Assembly (NCBI GenBank): GCA_021789795.1 | Contig: JAJYJA010000004.1 | Coordinates: 1 to 31,395, forward strand | Reading direction: 5' to 3' | DNA: 31,395 nucleotides | Origin: Deltaproteobacteria bacterium | GTDB taxonomy: Bacteria > Desulfobacterota > Desulfobulbia > Desulfobulbales > VMSU01 | Shown: in pieces, positions 8,122 to 17,276 of the stretch | Position numbering within the stretch: position 1 is the first letter of the stretch | Layout: every line of letters begins with the position of its first letter | Position numbers and translations under genes: made by a program | The notes under the pieces: model-generated | What the model was told of the DNA's origin: nothing | The model's input: the letters and a program-made list of their open reading frames with translations, nothing else | Database searches by the model: none

Positions 8122-9102
8122 ATGAAATTACCCTCGTTGACCATCGGGCCGTACACCGCGCCCATCCCCTTGATCCAGGGAGGGATGTCCATTCGGGTCT
8201 CCACCGCCGCCCTGGCCGTGCCGGTGGCGGAATGCGGCGGCATCGGGGTGATCGGCGGCTCCGGCATCCCGGTGGACGAGCTTAAGGCGGATATCTTAAA
8301 GGCCAAGCAGGGCACCAAGGGGATCATCGCCGTCAACATCATGTTCGCCATGCGCGACTTCCACGCCCTGGTCATGGGTTCGATCGAGGCCGGGGTGGAC
8401 ATGATCATCACCGGGGCCGGTTTTTCGCGCGACATCTTCAAGATCGGCCGGGAACACAACGTCCCCATCGTCTCCATCGTCTCCTCGGCCCCCTTTGCGG
8501 TGCTGGCCGAGAAGTTCGGCGCGGCGGCCATCATCGTCGAGGCCAAGGAGGCGGGTGGGCACCTGGGCACCGACCGGCCCCTGCGCGAGATCTTCCCCGA
8601 GATCCGCAGGGTGGTGACCAAGGTGCCCCTGATAGCCGCCGGCGGCATCTCCGACGGCTACGAGATGGCGGAGATCATGGATCAGTACGGCGCCGACGGG
8701 GTGCAGATCGCCACCCGCTTCGTGATGACCAAGGAGTGCGAGGTCTCCGAGTCCTTCAAACAGGCCTTTGTCCGGGCCAAGGCCGAGGATGTGACCGTGA
8801 TGCGTTCGCCGGTGGGGATGCCGGGTCGGGCGATCCGCAACGCCTTTATCGAGGAGTTGCAGGCCGGCGCCCCAGGCTTGCGGCCGGAGAAATGCGAGTT
8901 CAAATGCCTGCGCAAGTGCGACTACGTTTACTGCATCAACGACCGGCTGACCAGGGCCGCCGGCCAGGGCGACGTGGAGCACGGGCTGATTTTCTCCGGG
9001 GAAAAGGTTTACAAGTTCAACGACATAATCACCGTCAAGCAGGTGTTTGACCAGTTCGTCTCTCAGGCCGAATCGGTGTACAAGGAGCCGTCCGCCACCT
9101 GA
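8122..9102 (+). CDS. Nitronate monooxygenase/FabK-like flavin oxidoreductase
   Basis: FMN-dependent TIM-barrel oxidoreductase of the 2-nitropropane dioxygenase/NMO family, 326 aa. Visible motifs are PLIQGGMSIRVS near the N-terminus, VNIMFAMRDF, the EAKEAGGHLGT loop with the conserved histidine (H147), IAAGGISDG for phosphate binding and GADGVQIATRFVMTKEC. After the barrel comes a cysteine group C258, C262, C266, C271 (CX3CX3CX4C) that could bind a metal or an Fe-S cluster. The ATG is preceded by GTGGAGTGG. Substrate is unknown: nitronate detoxification and enoyl-ACP reduction (FabK-type) are both possible. No fatty-acid genes are adjacent. It stands apart from pcnB by 96 bp, perhaps in the same transcript. 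Confidence 0.82.
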   Translation: MKLPSLTIGPYTAPIPLIQGGMSIRVSTAALAVPVAECGGIGVIGGSGIPVDELKADILKAKQGTKGIIAVNIMFAMRDFHALVMGSIEAGVDMIITGAGFSRDIFKIGREHNVPIVSIVSSAPFAVLAEKFGAAAIIVEAKEAGGHLGTDRPLREIFPEIRRVVTKVPLIAAGGISDGYEMAEIMDQYGADGVQIATRFVMTKECEVSESFKQAFVRAKAEDVTVMRSPVGMPGRAIRNAFIEELQAGAPGLRPEKCEFKCLRKCDYVYCINDRLTRAAGQGDVEHGLIFSGEKVYKFNDIITVKQVFDQFVSQAESVYKEPSAT

Positions 9103-9198
9103 GCCGGGCCGCCAAACCCTATCTTCCTATCCTATGCCCATACCCCCCTGGCCGATACCAGCCCCTGGCCGCCGGCCCGCATCGCATCGAGGCGGTTC

Positions 9199-10533
9199 AT
9201 GAGCGGCAAATCCGTCCCCCCCGCCGCCGAGGCCGTTGCCTTGCCCGAGCCGCTGATCATTCCCCGTAGCGAGCATCCGATCTCCCGGCAACATATCGAC
9301 CGCGAGGCCCTGAAGGTGATGTACCGGCTGCGGGATGCCGGCCATCTGGCCTACCTGGTCGGGGGCGGGGTGCGCGACCTCTACCTGGGCAAGACGCCCA
9401 AGGACTTCGACATCAGCACCAGCGCCAGTCCGGCGGAGATCCGCCGCATCTTCCGCAACAGCCGGGTGATCGGCCGCCGGTTTAGGCTGGTGCAGGTCTT
9501 CTTCGGGGGCGGCAAGATCGTCGAGGTCTCCACCTTCCGTTGCCGCACCGACAGCGACGACCCGGCGGACGAGGCCACGGTGCTGCCGGCCAACAACGAG
9601 TTCGGCGATCCCGCCGAGGACGCCTTCCGCCGTGACCTGACCATCAACGCCCTGTTTTACGAGATCGAGAACTACACGGTCATCGACTACACCGGCGGGG
9701 TCAAGGACCTGCATGAGGGAGTGGCGCGGCTGATCGGCGATCCGGGCCGGCGGATCACCCACGACCCGGTGCGGATGATGCGGGCCATTCGGCACGCGGC
9801 CCGGGCCGGCTTCCGTATCGCCCCCGAAACCTGGGCCGCCATCCTGGAACACAAGGATAAACTCGCCCTCTGCCCCGACTCCCGGGTGCGGGACGAGTTG
9901 TTCAAGGACCTGCGCGGCGGGGCCTGCCGGGCCTGGGCCGAGCTGGCCCTGGACTCCGGGATATTTTTCGTCATCTTCCCCTTTTACCGGCCGGCCCTGG
10001 AGGGGCACCTTGAGGCAGGGCGGAATCGGGAATTGTTGCTGAACCTGCTGGCGGTGCAGGATCGCTTGGTCGCCGAGGGTCGGGCGGTGCCGGAGGAGAT
10101 CATGCTCGCCCTGCTGCTCCTCCCCCTGGTCAAGGCCGAGCACGACCTGCTGGCCGTCAAGTCGCAGCCGCAGGCCGCCGCCTTGTTCGCGGTGCTGCGG
10201 CAGAGGCTGGAGGAGAACCTGGCCCGGCTGAACATCAAGCGTTGCACCCAGGACGTTACCGCCCGGGCCTTGGTCACCCTGCCGCTGCTGCTGGCCGCTG
10301 ACCAGGGGCAAGGCGGTTGGCCCAAGTGGCTGACGCGCAAGAGTTATTTCCAGGTCGGCTTGCAGCTCTTCAAGCTCTACGGCGAGGCCAGTGGCGCCCA
10401 GGCGGCGGAGGTTGAATTTCCTGCCGCCGTCCCCGCCGGGGAGGCCCGTTCCCGGTCGGGCAACGGCGGCAGCCGGGGGCCGGCCTTCGCCCCCGGGGTG
10501 AAGGGAGGGGTGTTCGGATTCAGAAAACATTGA
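9199..10533 (+). CDS. pcnB: PcnB-type poly(A) polymerase / tRNA nucleotidyltransferase family
   Basis: Class II nucleotidyltransferase of 444 aa. The lead-in SEHPISRQHIDREALKV is typical of PcnB. The nucleotide-binding motif is YLVGGGVRDLYLG, followed by catalytic carboxylates in KDFDI (D69, D71), then RRFRLVQV, RRDLTINALFY and GDPGRRITHDPVRMMRAIR. Such enzymes add poly(A) to RNA 3' ends, or CCA to tRNA; the N-terminal lead points to poly(A) polymerase, but the split is hard to call by eye. The last 30 residues or so are Gly/Ser/Arg-rich and probably disordered. ATG 9199 follows GAGGCGG. The stop codon lies 7 bp before the bioB start. Confidence 0.85.
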   Translation: MSGKSVPPAAEAVALPEPLIIPRSEHPISRQHIDREALKVMYRLRDAGHLAYLVGGGVRDLYLGKTPKDFDISTSASPAEIRRIFRNSRVIGRRFRLVQVFFGGGKIVEVSTFRCRTDSDDPADEATVLPANNEFGDPAEDAFRRDLTINALFYEIENYTVIDYTGGVKDLHEGVARLIGDPGRRITHDPVRMMRAIRHAARAGFRIAPETWAAILEHKDKLALCPDSRVRDELFKDLRGGACRAWAELALDSGIFFVIFPFYRPALEGHLEAGRNRELLLNLLAVQDRLVAEGRAVPEEIMLALLLLPLVKAEHDLLAVKSQPQAAALFAVLRQRLEENLARLNIKRCTQDVTARALVTLPLLLAADQGQGGWPKWLTRKSYFQVGLQLFKLYGEASGAQAAEVEFPAAVPAGEARSRSGNGGSRGPAFAPGVKGGVFGFRKH

Positions 10534-10540
10534 GGGCGGC

Positions 10541-11470
10541 ATGGGGATAATGGACGATCTGGCCGGGTGGCGGGCGCTGCCCCTGGTGGAGCTGATGGCC
10601 CTGGCCCTGCGGGTCAAGCTTGCCCATCGGGGGGGGCAATTTTCCCTGTGCGGCATCGTCAACGCCAAGTCCGGCCAATGCTCCGAGGACTGCCGCTTCT
10701 GCGTCCAGTCCGCCCACTTCGTCACCGGGGCGCCGGTCTATCCCCTGTTGAGCCGGGAACAGGCCTTGGCCGCCGCCTGGGACGCCAGGAACAACGGCGC
10801 CGGCCACTTCTCCCTGGTCACCAGCGGCCGGGGCCTGGGGGGTCGCGAGCTGTCGCGGGTGGCGGAGTTGGTCACCGCCATCCGCGAGGAGGTGGAAATA
10901 CCGGTATGCGCCTCGCTCGGCATCCTGCGGCAGCCGGACCTGGAACTGCTCAAGGAGGCGGGCCTGGCCCGTTACCACCATAACCTCGAGACCTCTGAGT
11001 CCTTTTTCCCCCGCATCGCCACCACCCACAGCTTCGCCGAACGGGTGGATACCATCCGGGCCGCCAAGGCGGTGGGGCTTGAGGTTTGCGCCGGCGGCAT
11101 CCTCGGATTGGGCGAGAGCGAGGAAGACCGGGTGTCCCTGGCCCTGACCCTGCGCGGCCTGGAAGTGGACTCCCTGCCGGTCAACATCCTGATCCCCCTG
11201 CCCGGCACCCCCCTGGCCGGAACCCCGCCCCTGCCGGTGCGGGACATCCTGCGTTCCCTGGCCCTCTTCAGACTGCTGCTCCCCGCCATTCCCATTCGCC
11301 TGGCCGCTGGCCGGGAGACCGCCCTGCAGGACTTCTTAAGCTCCGCCTTCCTGGCCGGGGCCGATGGAATGATGATTGGCGGCTATCTTACCGAAAAGGG
11401 CCGCCTTCCCGCGGACGACTTGCGGTTTGCGGCCCGGATCCGGGAGCTGTGGCGGGAGGCCTCTGATTAG
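10541..11470 (+). CDS. bioB: Biotin synthase BioB
   Basis: Radical SAM enzyme that inserts sulfur into dethiobiotin, the last step of biotin synthesis. The 309-aa protein has the family segment FSLCGIVNAKSGQCSEDCRF with the cluster cysteines C47, C51 and C54 of CX3CX2C. VTSGRGL, YHHNLETSESFFP (substrate region), CAGGILGLGES and IPLPGTPLAGT follow. The start at 10541 is preceded by GAGGGCGGC, which overlaps the pcnB stop; an alternative ATG lies 9 bp downstream. No other bio gene is in the window. pcnB-bioB spacing suggests co-transcription. Confidence 0.94.
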   Translation: MGIMDDLAGWRALPLVELMALALRVKLAHRGGQFSLCGIVNAKSGQCSEDCRFCVQSAHFVTGAPVYPLLSREQALAAAWDARNNGAGHFSLVTSGRGLGGRELSRVAELVTAIREEVEIPVCASLGILRQPDLELLKEAGLARYHHNLETSESFFPRIATTHSFAERVDTIRAAKAVGLEVCAGGILGLGESEEDRVSLALTLRGLEVDSLPVNILIPLPGTPLAGTPPLPVRDILRSLALFRLLLPAIPIRLAAGRETALQDFLSSAFLAGADGMMIGGYLTEKGRLPADDLRFAARIRELWREASD

Positions 11471-11794
11471 CTTGTCCGGCGGGGGGCCGTCCAGGGCCGG
11501 TACAAATTTTTGGGCGGCCAAGCGGTTGTTGCGACTCGATAAGCCAAAATTTTATCCCGCCGTCCGCCGCGGGTGGGGTTTTAGGCCGGAGTTTTCGTCC
11601 TGGCTGTCGTTGGCTTATGGTTTAATTGGTTGGATTTGCGTGCCTATTTAAGGAGAGATCGGTTTTTTTTGTTTTTGGCATCCAGGTTGCATTTATACCC
11701 GGCAAACCAAACCTCCCAATCTCCTTTCCAAAACAAAAAACCCTGCCTTGTTCCCTCAAGGCAGGGTTTTTTGTTTGTCGGGCGGGCTGATTCT
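11471..11794. other. Convergent intergenic region bioB / glutamate synthase
   Basis: 324 bp without a gene. It holds a strong terminator at 11735-11772. It also holds a loose inverted repeat, ATAAGCCAA at 11539-11547 with TTGGCTTAT at 11610-11618, enclosing a further GC-rich self-complementary stretch. The latter could be a structured 3' UTR or small RNA; evidence is weak. Confidence 0.5.
11735..11772. terminator. Bidirectional rho-independent terminator
   Basis: A perfect 16-bp stem: AAAAAACCCTGCCTTG at 11735-11750 and its complement at 11757-11772, with the 6-nt loop TTCCCT. The stem ends in an A-run on the left and a T-run on the right, so it can act on both strands. It sits between the convergent bioB and glutamate synthase genes, closest to the end of the latter. 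Confidence 0.92.
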
Positions 11795-14140
11795 TCAGAA
11801 GGGCCGCATCTGCCAGATGCCACAGGGGCAGGTATCGGCGCAGAAGCCGCAGGCGATGCACTTGTCGTCGTCCGAGACGTACTCGTAGAAGTCGATCTCC
11901 GGCAGTTCCCGGCGGGAGATGGCGTGGGTCGGGCACATGGTCTCGCACAGGTGGCAGTCCCGGCAAGAGCCGCAGGACAGGCATTTTTCCGCCTGGGCCT
12001 CGGGGGTGGGCGCCGGCATCGACTCCGGCAGGTAGTGGGCCACGGTCAGCCGGGCGAGCGGGATCACCTGTTTGTCGAACGGCTTCCACTCCCGGCCCTC
12101 GATCTCGGCGATGATGGCGTCGGCGGCGTTCTTGCCGGCGCCTAAGGCGTTGGTGGCCAGGCCCGGGCGCTCCACGTCGCCCACCGCAAAGACCTTGGGG
12201 TCGCTGGTGCGGCCCGCCTTGTCGGTCTTGACCCAGGAGGCGCCGCCCACCTTCAGGCACTCGACGTTCTCGGGCAGGAAGCCCAGCTTGGGCACGTCGC
12301 CGATGGAGATGATCACCGTCTGGGCCGGGATCAGGTTGCCCTGGTTGTCGATCAGGCCCTCATCCGTGACCTCCTTGGTCATCACCGGCCACTTGAAGGT
12401 GGCGCCCAGGGCTTCTGCCGCCCGGCGCTCCTTGCCGAAGGCCAGGGGTTTTTGGATGTCCACCAGGGTGACCTGCTTGGCGCCCAGGCGGTAGGCCTCG
12501 CAGGCCACGTCGCAGCCGACGTTGCCCGCCCCGATGATCACCACCCGCTCGCCGATGGGCGGCGGGGCGTCGCTCTTGCCGGCCTTTAAGAAATCCAAGG
12601 CCGGGATCACCCGCTCGTGGCCAGGGAAGGGGATCTTGCGCGGTTCGTGGGTGCCGACCGCCACCACCAGGTAGTCGAAGTCACGTCTTAGCTCGGTAAA
12701 CTTGGCGTTGGTCATCTCCACCCCGAAGTGGACGTGGACGTGCTCCATCTGCAGGAAGCGGTCGATCTCCGCCTGCCAGGTGGCCATGGGCAGCCGCTCC
12801 CAGGGGATGACCTGGGCCAGCTTGCCGCCCAACTGGTTATCCTTCTCGAAGATATGGGCCTCGACCCCGGCCCGGGCCAGTTGGTAGGCGGCGTTGATGC
12901 CCGCCGGGCCGCCGCCGATGATGGCCACCTTCTTGCCGCAGGCCGGCTTGCAGACCGGGGCCGGGGCGCCCAGCACCGAGCGGCCCAGGAGGGCCACGTC
13001 GATGGCGCTGTCCACCACCTGGCGGGAGCAGTTCTCCATGCACAGGTTGGGGCAGATGGCGCCGCACACCGAGGCCGGGAAGGGGGTGTAGGACAGGATC
13101 AGGTTGTAGGCCTCCTGGCCCTTGCCCTCGCGCAGGAGCCGCAGCCGGTCGATGGTGGGGATGTGCACCGGGCAGTAGAAGGCGCAGGGCGCGGCGGACT
13201 CGCGGTTGGCCCAGTAAGGCTTCTTGCGCCGCAGTTCGCCGGTCTCGATGATGCCGATCGGTGAGCGGTCGAGTCCCGGGGCCAGGTCGCGCAGGGGGTC
13301 GCCGCCCAAGGCCTTGTCCCAGACCTTGGCCCGGAACTCGTGCATGGGCATGGGGCCGGAGAACATCAGGGCCCGCTCCTGGGGGGTGATGGCGATGAGC
13401 ATCCGCCACTCCTCCCGCACCGACAGGGTGGGGAGCAGTTCCTCGCGGCCAATGGCCCTGAGGTATTCCGGTAGCCTCTCCCGCAGCCACTGCCACTGCT
13501 GGTCGTCGGGACTGACCTCCTTGACGTTGGTCTTGGAGTAGGAGCCGTCGGTCTCGCCCCGGAAGTAGATCCAGCCGCCCACCATGCCGACGCAGGGGCG
13601 GTAACCTAAGACGTTTTTCGACTTGGGCTCGACGCCGCAGACCACCGCGATGCCGCCGCAGTTGAACTCGGCGAAGGTGTCGCCCACCGAGCCCAGCACC
13701 CAGAGTTGGGGCCGCTGGTAGTCGGGATTCCACTTGGTCATGGTCAGGGCCCGGGCGCCGATGGAGCCGCCGATCATCACCCGGCCTTCGGCCATGGCGT
13801 TGCACACCCCGTTCGAGGCGTGCCCCTGGACCACGATGTCGGCGCCGATGTTTAGGTAGCCCACGTCATCCGAGGCCGGGCCGTGGCAGACGATGGTGGT
13901 GCCGGGGCGGCCCATGCAGCCCAGGCGCTGGCCCACCGGCCCGGTGATATGGATGTTGATCGGCCCCTTGGCGCCGAGCAGACGACCGCCGACGTTGTGC
14001 TGGCCGTAGGTCTCCAGTATCAGGTCGGTGGACTGGGCAAACGCCGCCTGCACCAGGGTCTCGAAGTCCTTGGAGCTGATCCGCTGGCCGTTGGCGTCTC
14101 TTCCCTTGACGGTGATGGCATTCATGTTCTCGCCTTGCAC
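11795..14140 (-). CDS. Glutamate synthase GXGXG domain fused to GltD-like oxidoreductase and ferredoxin
   Basis: 781-aa fusion and third gene of the glutamate synthase operon. Residues 1 to about 240 are the GXGXG beta-helix found at the C-terminus of large GltB subunits (ETYGQHNVGGRLLGAKGPIN and the VGGWIYFRGETDGSYS region). Residues about 315-390 are the helical Fe-S domain of GltD (CAFYCPVHIP, CGAICPNLCMENC). Two Rossmann folds follow, VAIIGGGPAGINAA at 405-418 for FAD and VVIIGAGNVGCDVA at 533-546 for NAD(P)H. A C-terminal ferredoxin-like region has C720, C723, C726, C729, C732, C736 and C761, C764, C767, C771. The start is GTG 14140, with GAGGAG 7 nt upstream; ATG 14125 is an alternative. 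It should feed electrons to the FMN subunit. Confidence 0.88.
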   Translation of the reverse strand: MQGENMNAITVKGRDANGQRISSKDFETLVQAAFAQSTDLILETYGQHNVGGRLLGAKGPINIHITGPVGQRLGCMGRPGTTIVCHGPASDDVGYLNIGADIVVQGHASNGVCNAMAEGRVMIGGSIGARALTMTKWNPDYQRPQLWVLGSVGDTFAEFNCGGIAVVCGVEPKSKNVLGYRPCVGMVGGWIYFRGETDGSYSKTNVKEVSPDDQQWQWLRERLPEYLRAIGREELLPTLSVREEWRMLIAITPQERALMFSGPMPMHEFRAKVWDKALGGDPLRDLAPGLDRSPIGIIETGELRRKKPYWANRESAAPCAFYCPVHIPTIDRLRLLREGKGQEAYNLILSYTPFPASVCGAICPNLCMENCSRQVVDSAIDVALLGRSVLGAPAPVCKPACGKKVAIIGGGPAGINAAYQLARAGVEAHIFEKDNQLGGKLAQVIPWERLPMATWQAEIDRFLQMEHVHVHFGVEMTNAKFTELRRDFDYLVVAVGTHEPRKIPFPGHERVIPALDFLKAGKSDAPPPIGERVVIIGAGNVGCDVACEAYRLGAKQVTLVDIQKPLAFGKERRAAEALGATFKWPVMTKEVTDEGLIDNQGNLIPAQTVIISIGDVPKLGFLPENVECLKVGGASWVKTDKAGRTSDPKVFAVGDVERPGLATNALGAGKNAADAIIAEIEGREWKPFDKQVIPLARLTVAHYLPESMPAPTPEAQAEKCLSCGSCRDCHLCETMCPTHAISRRELPEIDFYEYVSDDDKCIACGFCADTCPCGIWQMRPF

Positions 14141-14200
14141 GTAGTTACTCCTCTCGTGGTTCGCTGACCGGGGGCGGCCTTGGCCCCGCCCGGTAAAATC

Positions 14201-15838
14201 CTAGCAGATATATTTGATTTGCAGGCGATCGGCCACATCCTTGTCGGAGATGCCCAGGGCGTCCGACATGCCGATGGGCAGGCTCTGGGAGCGGCCAAGC
14301 GGCGCCATGACCTTCTTGATCTCGGTGCGCAGGCCCAGGAAGACATCGACCACCCTTTGCGCCACCTGATCGGGGTCTAGCCGCCGGTAGAGCTTGGGGT
14401 TCTGGCTGGTGATGCCCTTGGGGCAGATGCCTAAGTTGCAGACGTTGCAGCGGTTCTTCTCGCTGCCCAGACAGCCGGCCGCCGACTGCATGATGTACTT
14501 GCCCATGTGGACGCCCGAGGCGCCGAGCATGATCAGCGCCATGCCGTTCTGCACCGGGTTGCCGTTCTTGCCGATGCCGCCGGCGGCGAAGATGGGGATC
14601 TCGTTCTGCTTGCCCTGGGCCACCAGATCGAGGTAGCAATCCCGGACGTTGGAGGCGATGGGGTGCCCGGTGGCGTCCATGCTGATGTTGTAGGCGGCGC
14701 CGGTGCCGCCGTCGATGCCGTCGATCAACAACGCCGAGGCGTAGGGGTTGCGCACCAGGTTGTTCAACACCGACTTGGCGGAGGTGGAGCCGGAGATCTT
14801 GGGATAGACCGGCACCCGGAAGTTCCAGGCCATGGACATGGTCTGGATCATCTTCATCACGCTCTCCTCGATGGAGTAGAGGGTCTGGTGCACCGGCGGC
14901 GAGGGTAGATCGACGCCCTCCGGCACCCCGCGCAGGCGGGCGATGAGCTTGCTGACCTTGAACCACATGAGCAGGCCGCCGTCGCCGGGTTTGGCGCCCT
15001 GGCCGTACTTGATCTCGATGGCCGCCGGGTCGCACTGCATCTCGGGGATGGCGCGGATGATCTCGTCCCAGCCGAAATAGCCGGAGGCGATCTGGAGGAC
15101 GATGTACTTCAAGAATGGGCTCTTCAGTACCCAGGGCGGGCAGCCGCCCTCGCCGGTGCACATGACCACCGGAATGCCCAAGACCTCGTTGCAGTAGGCC
15201 ACGCCTTGCAGAAGCCCCAGCCACATGTTGGGGGAGAGCGCCCCAAACGACATGGAGCCGATGATGAAGGGGAAGATCTCGCGCACCGGCGGGATCCACT
15301 CGCCCTTGGCCTGGCGGCGGATATACTCCTCGGGCGGCAGGACGCGACCGAGCAGGGTATTCATGTGGAACTCGTGCCGGCCGGCATCGAGGGCCGGGTC
15401 GGTGAGCATGGAGATGCGATTGAACGAGATCTGATCGAGCAGACTGGCGCGGTCGTTACGCCGGCCGCCGCGTTTCCAGGCATCGCCCTTCTGGTAGCTA
15501 TGGAAGCGGGCCCGCTCGTCGTTGGGGTTGACCTGGGGGCCGATGGCCTCGTTGGGGCAGACCATCGAGCACATGCCGCAGCCGATGCAGCGGTGATCCA
15601 GGTCGGTGCGCTGGCGGATGCCGACGAAGGTTCGGTACTCGCTGCCCCGTTTCTTTTGCAGGATGTCCAGCTTCGGCATCCGCTGCCGCCGGTAGGCCAG
15701 GTAGATGGCCTCGGTGGGGCAGACCGAGGTGCAGCGGCCGCACAGGGTGCAGCGGTCTTCCCGGTGGGCGACGATCCAGGGCAGATCGTGGTAGGTCAGG
15801 CTGCTTGGGGTAGAGGAAATTGATCGAATTGAGACCAT
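14201..15838 (-). CDS. Glutamate synthase, FMN/Fe-S synthase subunit (archaeal type)
   Basis: 545-aa central domain of glutamate synthase, which makes glutamate from 2-oxoglutarate and ammonia released by the glutaminase subunit. Two N-terminal ferredoxin clusters (C30, C33, C36, C40 and C84, C87, C90, C94) precede the FMN barrel. FMN and substrate motifs are IIGSMSFGALSPNMWLGLLQ, EIKYGQGAKPGDGGLL, the GIDGGTGAA loop and AAGGIGKNGNP. The cysteines of CNVCNLGICPKG (C464, C467, C472) match the 3Fe-4S site of GltB. ATG 15838 has AGGAGT at good spacing; this start makes a 43-bp out-of-frame overlap with the glutaminase gene upstream. The long open frame beyond 15838 lies inside that gene and is not homologous. 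Confidence 0.92.
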   Translation of the reverse strand: MVSIRSISSTPSSLTYHDLPWIVAHREDRCTLCGRCTSVCPTEAIYLAYRRQRMPKLDILQKKRGSEYRTFVGIRQRTDLDHRCIGCGMCSMVCPNEAIGPQVNPNDERARFHSYQKGDAWKRGGRRNDRASLLDQISFNRISMLTDPALDAGRHEFHMNTLLGRVLPPEEYIRRQAKGEWIPPVREIFPFIIGSMSFGALSPNMWLGLLQGVAYCNEVLGIPVVMCTGEGGCPPWVLKSPFLKYIVLQIASGYFGWDEIIRAIPEMQCDPAAIEIKYGQGAKPGDGGLLMWFKVSKLIARLRGVPEGVDLPSPPVHQTLYSIEESVMKMIQTMSMAWNFRVPVYPKISGSTSAKSVLNNLVRNPYASALLIDGIDGGTGAAYNISMDATGHPIASNVRDCYLDLVAQGKQNEIPIFAAGGIGKNGNPVQNGMALIMLGASGVHMGKYIMQSAAGCLGSEKNRCNVCNLGICPKGITSQNPKLYRRLDPDQVAQRVVDVFLGLRTEIKKVMAPLGRSQSLPIGMSDALGISDKDVADRLQIKYIC

Positions 15839-16938
15839 ATCGTGTACTCCTGTCGGGAGGGGGGAACAATGACGGTGTTTTCTCGCATTGGCTGGAAATC
15901 TAGGGACTTGTCGCGCTCCGGGATCATGGCGTCCACCCCGCAGATCTCGGAGGCCAAGGCCCATTCGCCGGGCTTGCCGCCGATGGTGGCGGGCCGCATC
16001 TTCTTGGTGTCCATGACCATGATGGTGGTCTCGTCCGGCAGCGAGCCCATGACGCAGTTGGGGCCGTCGATGATCATCCGGCGGCAGACGTCGCGCAGGC
16101 CCTTCAAGAAGGCCCCCTGGGGATGGTTCGCCAGTTCGTCGGTCTTGAGCGGGGTGATGACGTGCTTGTAGGCCTGCAGGGGCAGTTCGAGCCGCCGGGT
16201 CACGTAGTGCAGGATATGGGCGAAGACCTCGGAGTCGCTCTGGTAGCCGATGTAGCCGGGGTAGTGCATGCCGGTGAGGTACTCGCGGATGGGCACGAAG
16301 GCGGTGTTCTCGCCGTTGGTCATGGTGCCGATGCCCTGGATGAAGAAGGGGTGGCAGGCGTAGAGGTTGATGCCGTAGTTGGTGTTTTGTCGGCCTTGGG
16401 CCATGCAGACGCGGGAGGTGATGCGGTGGTCGTCAAGTCCCAGGGCCTGGCCGATTTCGAGCGGCCAGCCCACCTCCTTGATCATGGCCACGTTCGGCCA
16501 GAAGGAGAAGGCGGTGAGGTCGCCGCCGTGCTTTTCGCCGTCGGCCCGCAAGGCCAGGCGGGTCAGCATCAGCCGTTCGTCGATCTGCCTCTGGCTCAAC
16601 TCCTTAAAGGATTCCGGCAGCCGGTAAACCCGCACCAGGTACTTGTGTCGATCCGTGGCCTCGATCAGCGAGGGTTGGACGTTGAACTCGTGATCGTATT
16701 TTAAGGTGTAGCCCTTGGCCTCCATGAAGGCGTTGAGCCGGTGCAGGGCCGCGTCGGTGTGGGCGATGCCGGAGAGGATGGGGTCGCCGGTCTGGTACTT
16801 GTAATCGGCGAAGCTCACCCCCCTAAGCAACAGGCCCAGACCGCTGCCGTCGTAGCCCTCCTTCATGGCCTCCATGGCCGAGATCACGGAGAAGGGGGAG
16901 AACGGCACGGATGCGGTCTTCATGGCGAGACGACACAT
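15796..16938 (-). CDS. Glutamate synthase glutaminase subunit (class II amidotransferase)
   Basis: 380-aa class II (Ntn) glutamine amidotransferase and first gene of the operon. The sequence begins Met-Cys, so Cys2 becomes the N-terminal nucleophile after Met removal, without the propeptide of classic GltB. YDGSGLGLLLRG, the arginine-rich substrate region, the NTNYGINLYACHPFF and GTMTNGENTAF segments and the YQSDSEVFAHI stretch fit the GltB glutaminase domain. AAGGAG lies 6 nt before the ATG. Ammonia should pass to the FMN subunit, whose start codon lies inside this gene. The split into separate glutaminase, FMN and GXGXG proteins is the archaeal-type arrangement. Confidence 0.9.
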   Translation of the reverse strand: MCRLAMKTASVPFSPFSVISAMEAMKEGYDGSGLGLLLRGVSFADYKYQTGDPILSGIAHTDAALHRLNAFMEAKGYTLKYDHEFNVQPSLIEATDRHKYLVRVYRLPESFKELSQRQIDERLMLTRLALRADGEKHGGDLTAFSFWPNVAMIKEVGWPLEIGQALGLDDHRITSRVCMAQGRQNTNYGINLYACHPFFIQGIGTMTNGENTAFVPIREYLTGMHYPGYIGYQSDSEVFAHILHYVTRRLELPLQAYKHVITPLKTDELANHPQGAFLKGLRDVCRRMIIDGPNCVMGSLPDETTIMVMDTKKMRPATIGGKPGEWALASEICGVDAMIPERDKSLDFQPMRENTVIVPPSRQEYTIWSQFDQFPLPQAA

Positions 16939-17276
16939 GGTATTCTCCTTACAGGTTTATTGAGAGACGGAAAGGACGCGATGCGGGTCGAGGTCGCGAG
17001 GGCGTCGGATTGTGCTGCCTTATCGAAGTCAAATTAAATTCGGTTCTGGGCCTGGAGTTGTCAGGCGGAAACCAGGGGCACGATTAGCAGGAGGATAATG
17101 GGAGGAACGGCTCCCGCCCTCGGGCAGTGCCGGGGCGGAACGATGGCGGAGCATCATCAATGGACCGGCGGCAATACAACAAGACAGCTCACTGCGCACG
17201 TGCTTACTCTGAAAACGTATTCGGGACTACTTAGCGTAATCGCCAGGGGCTGTCAAGAAAAACCATGCTTGATTGC

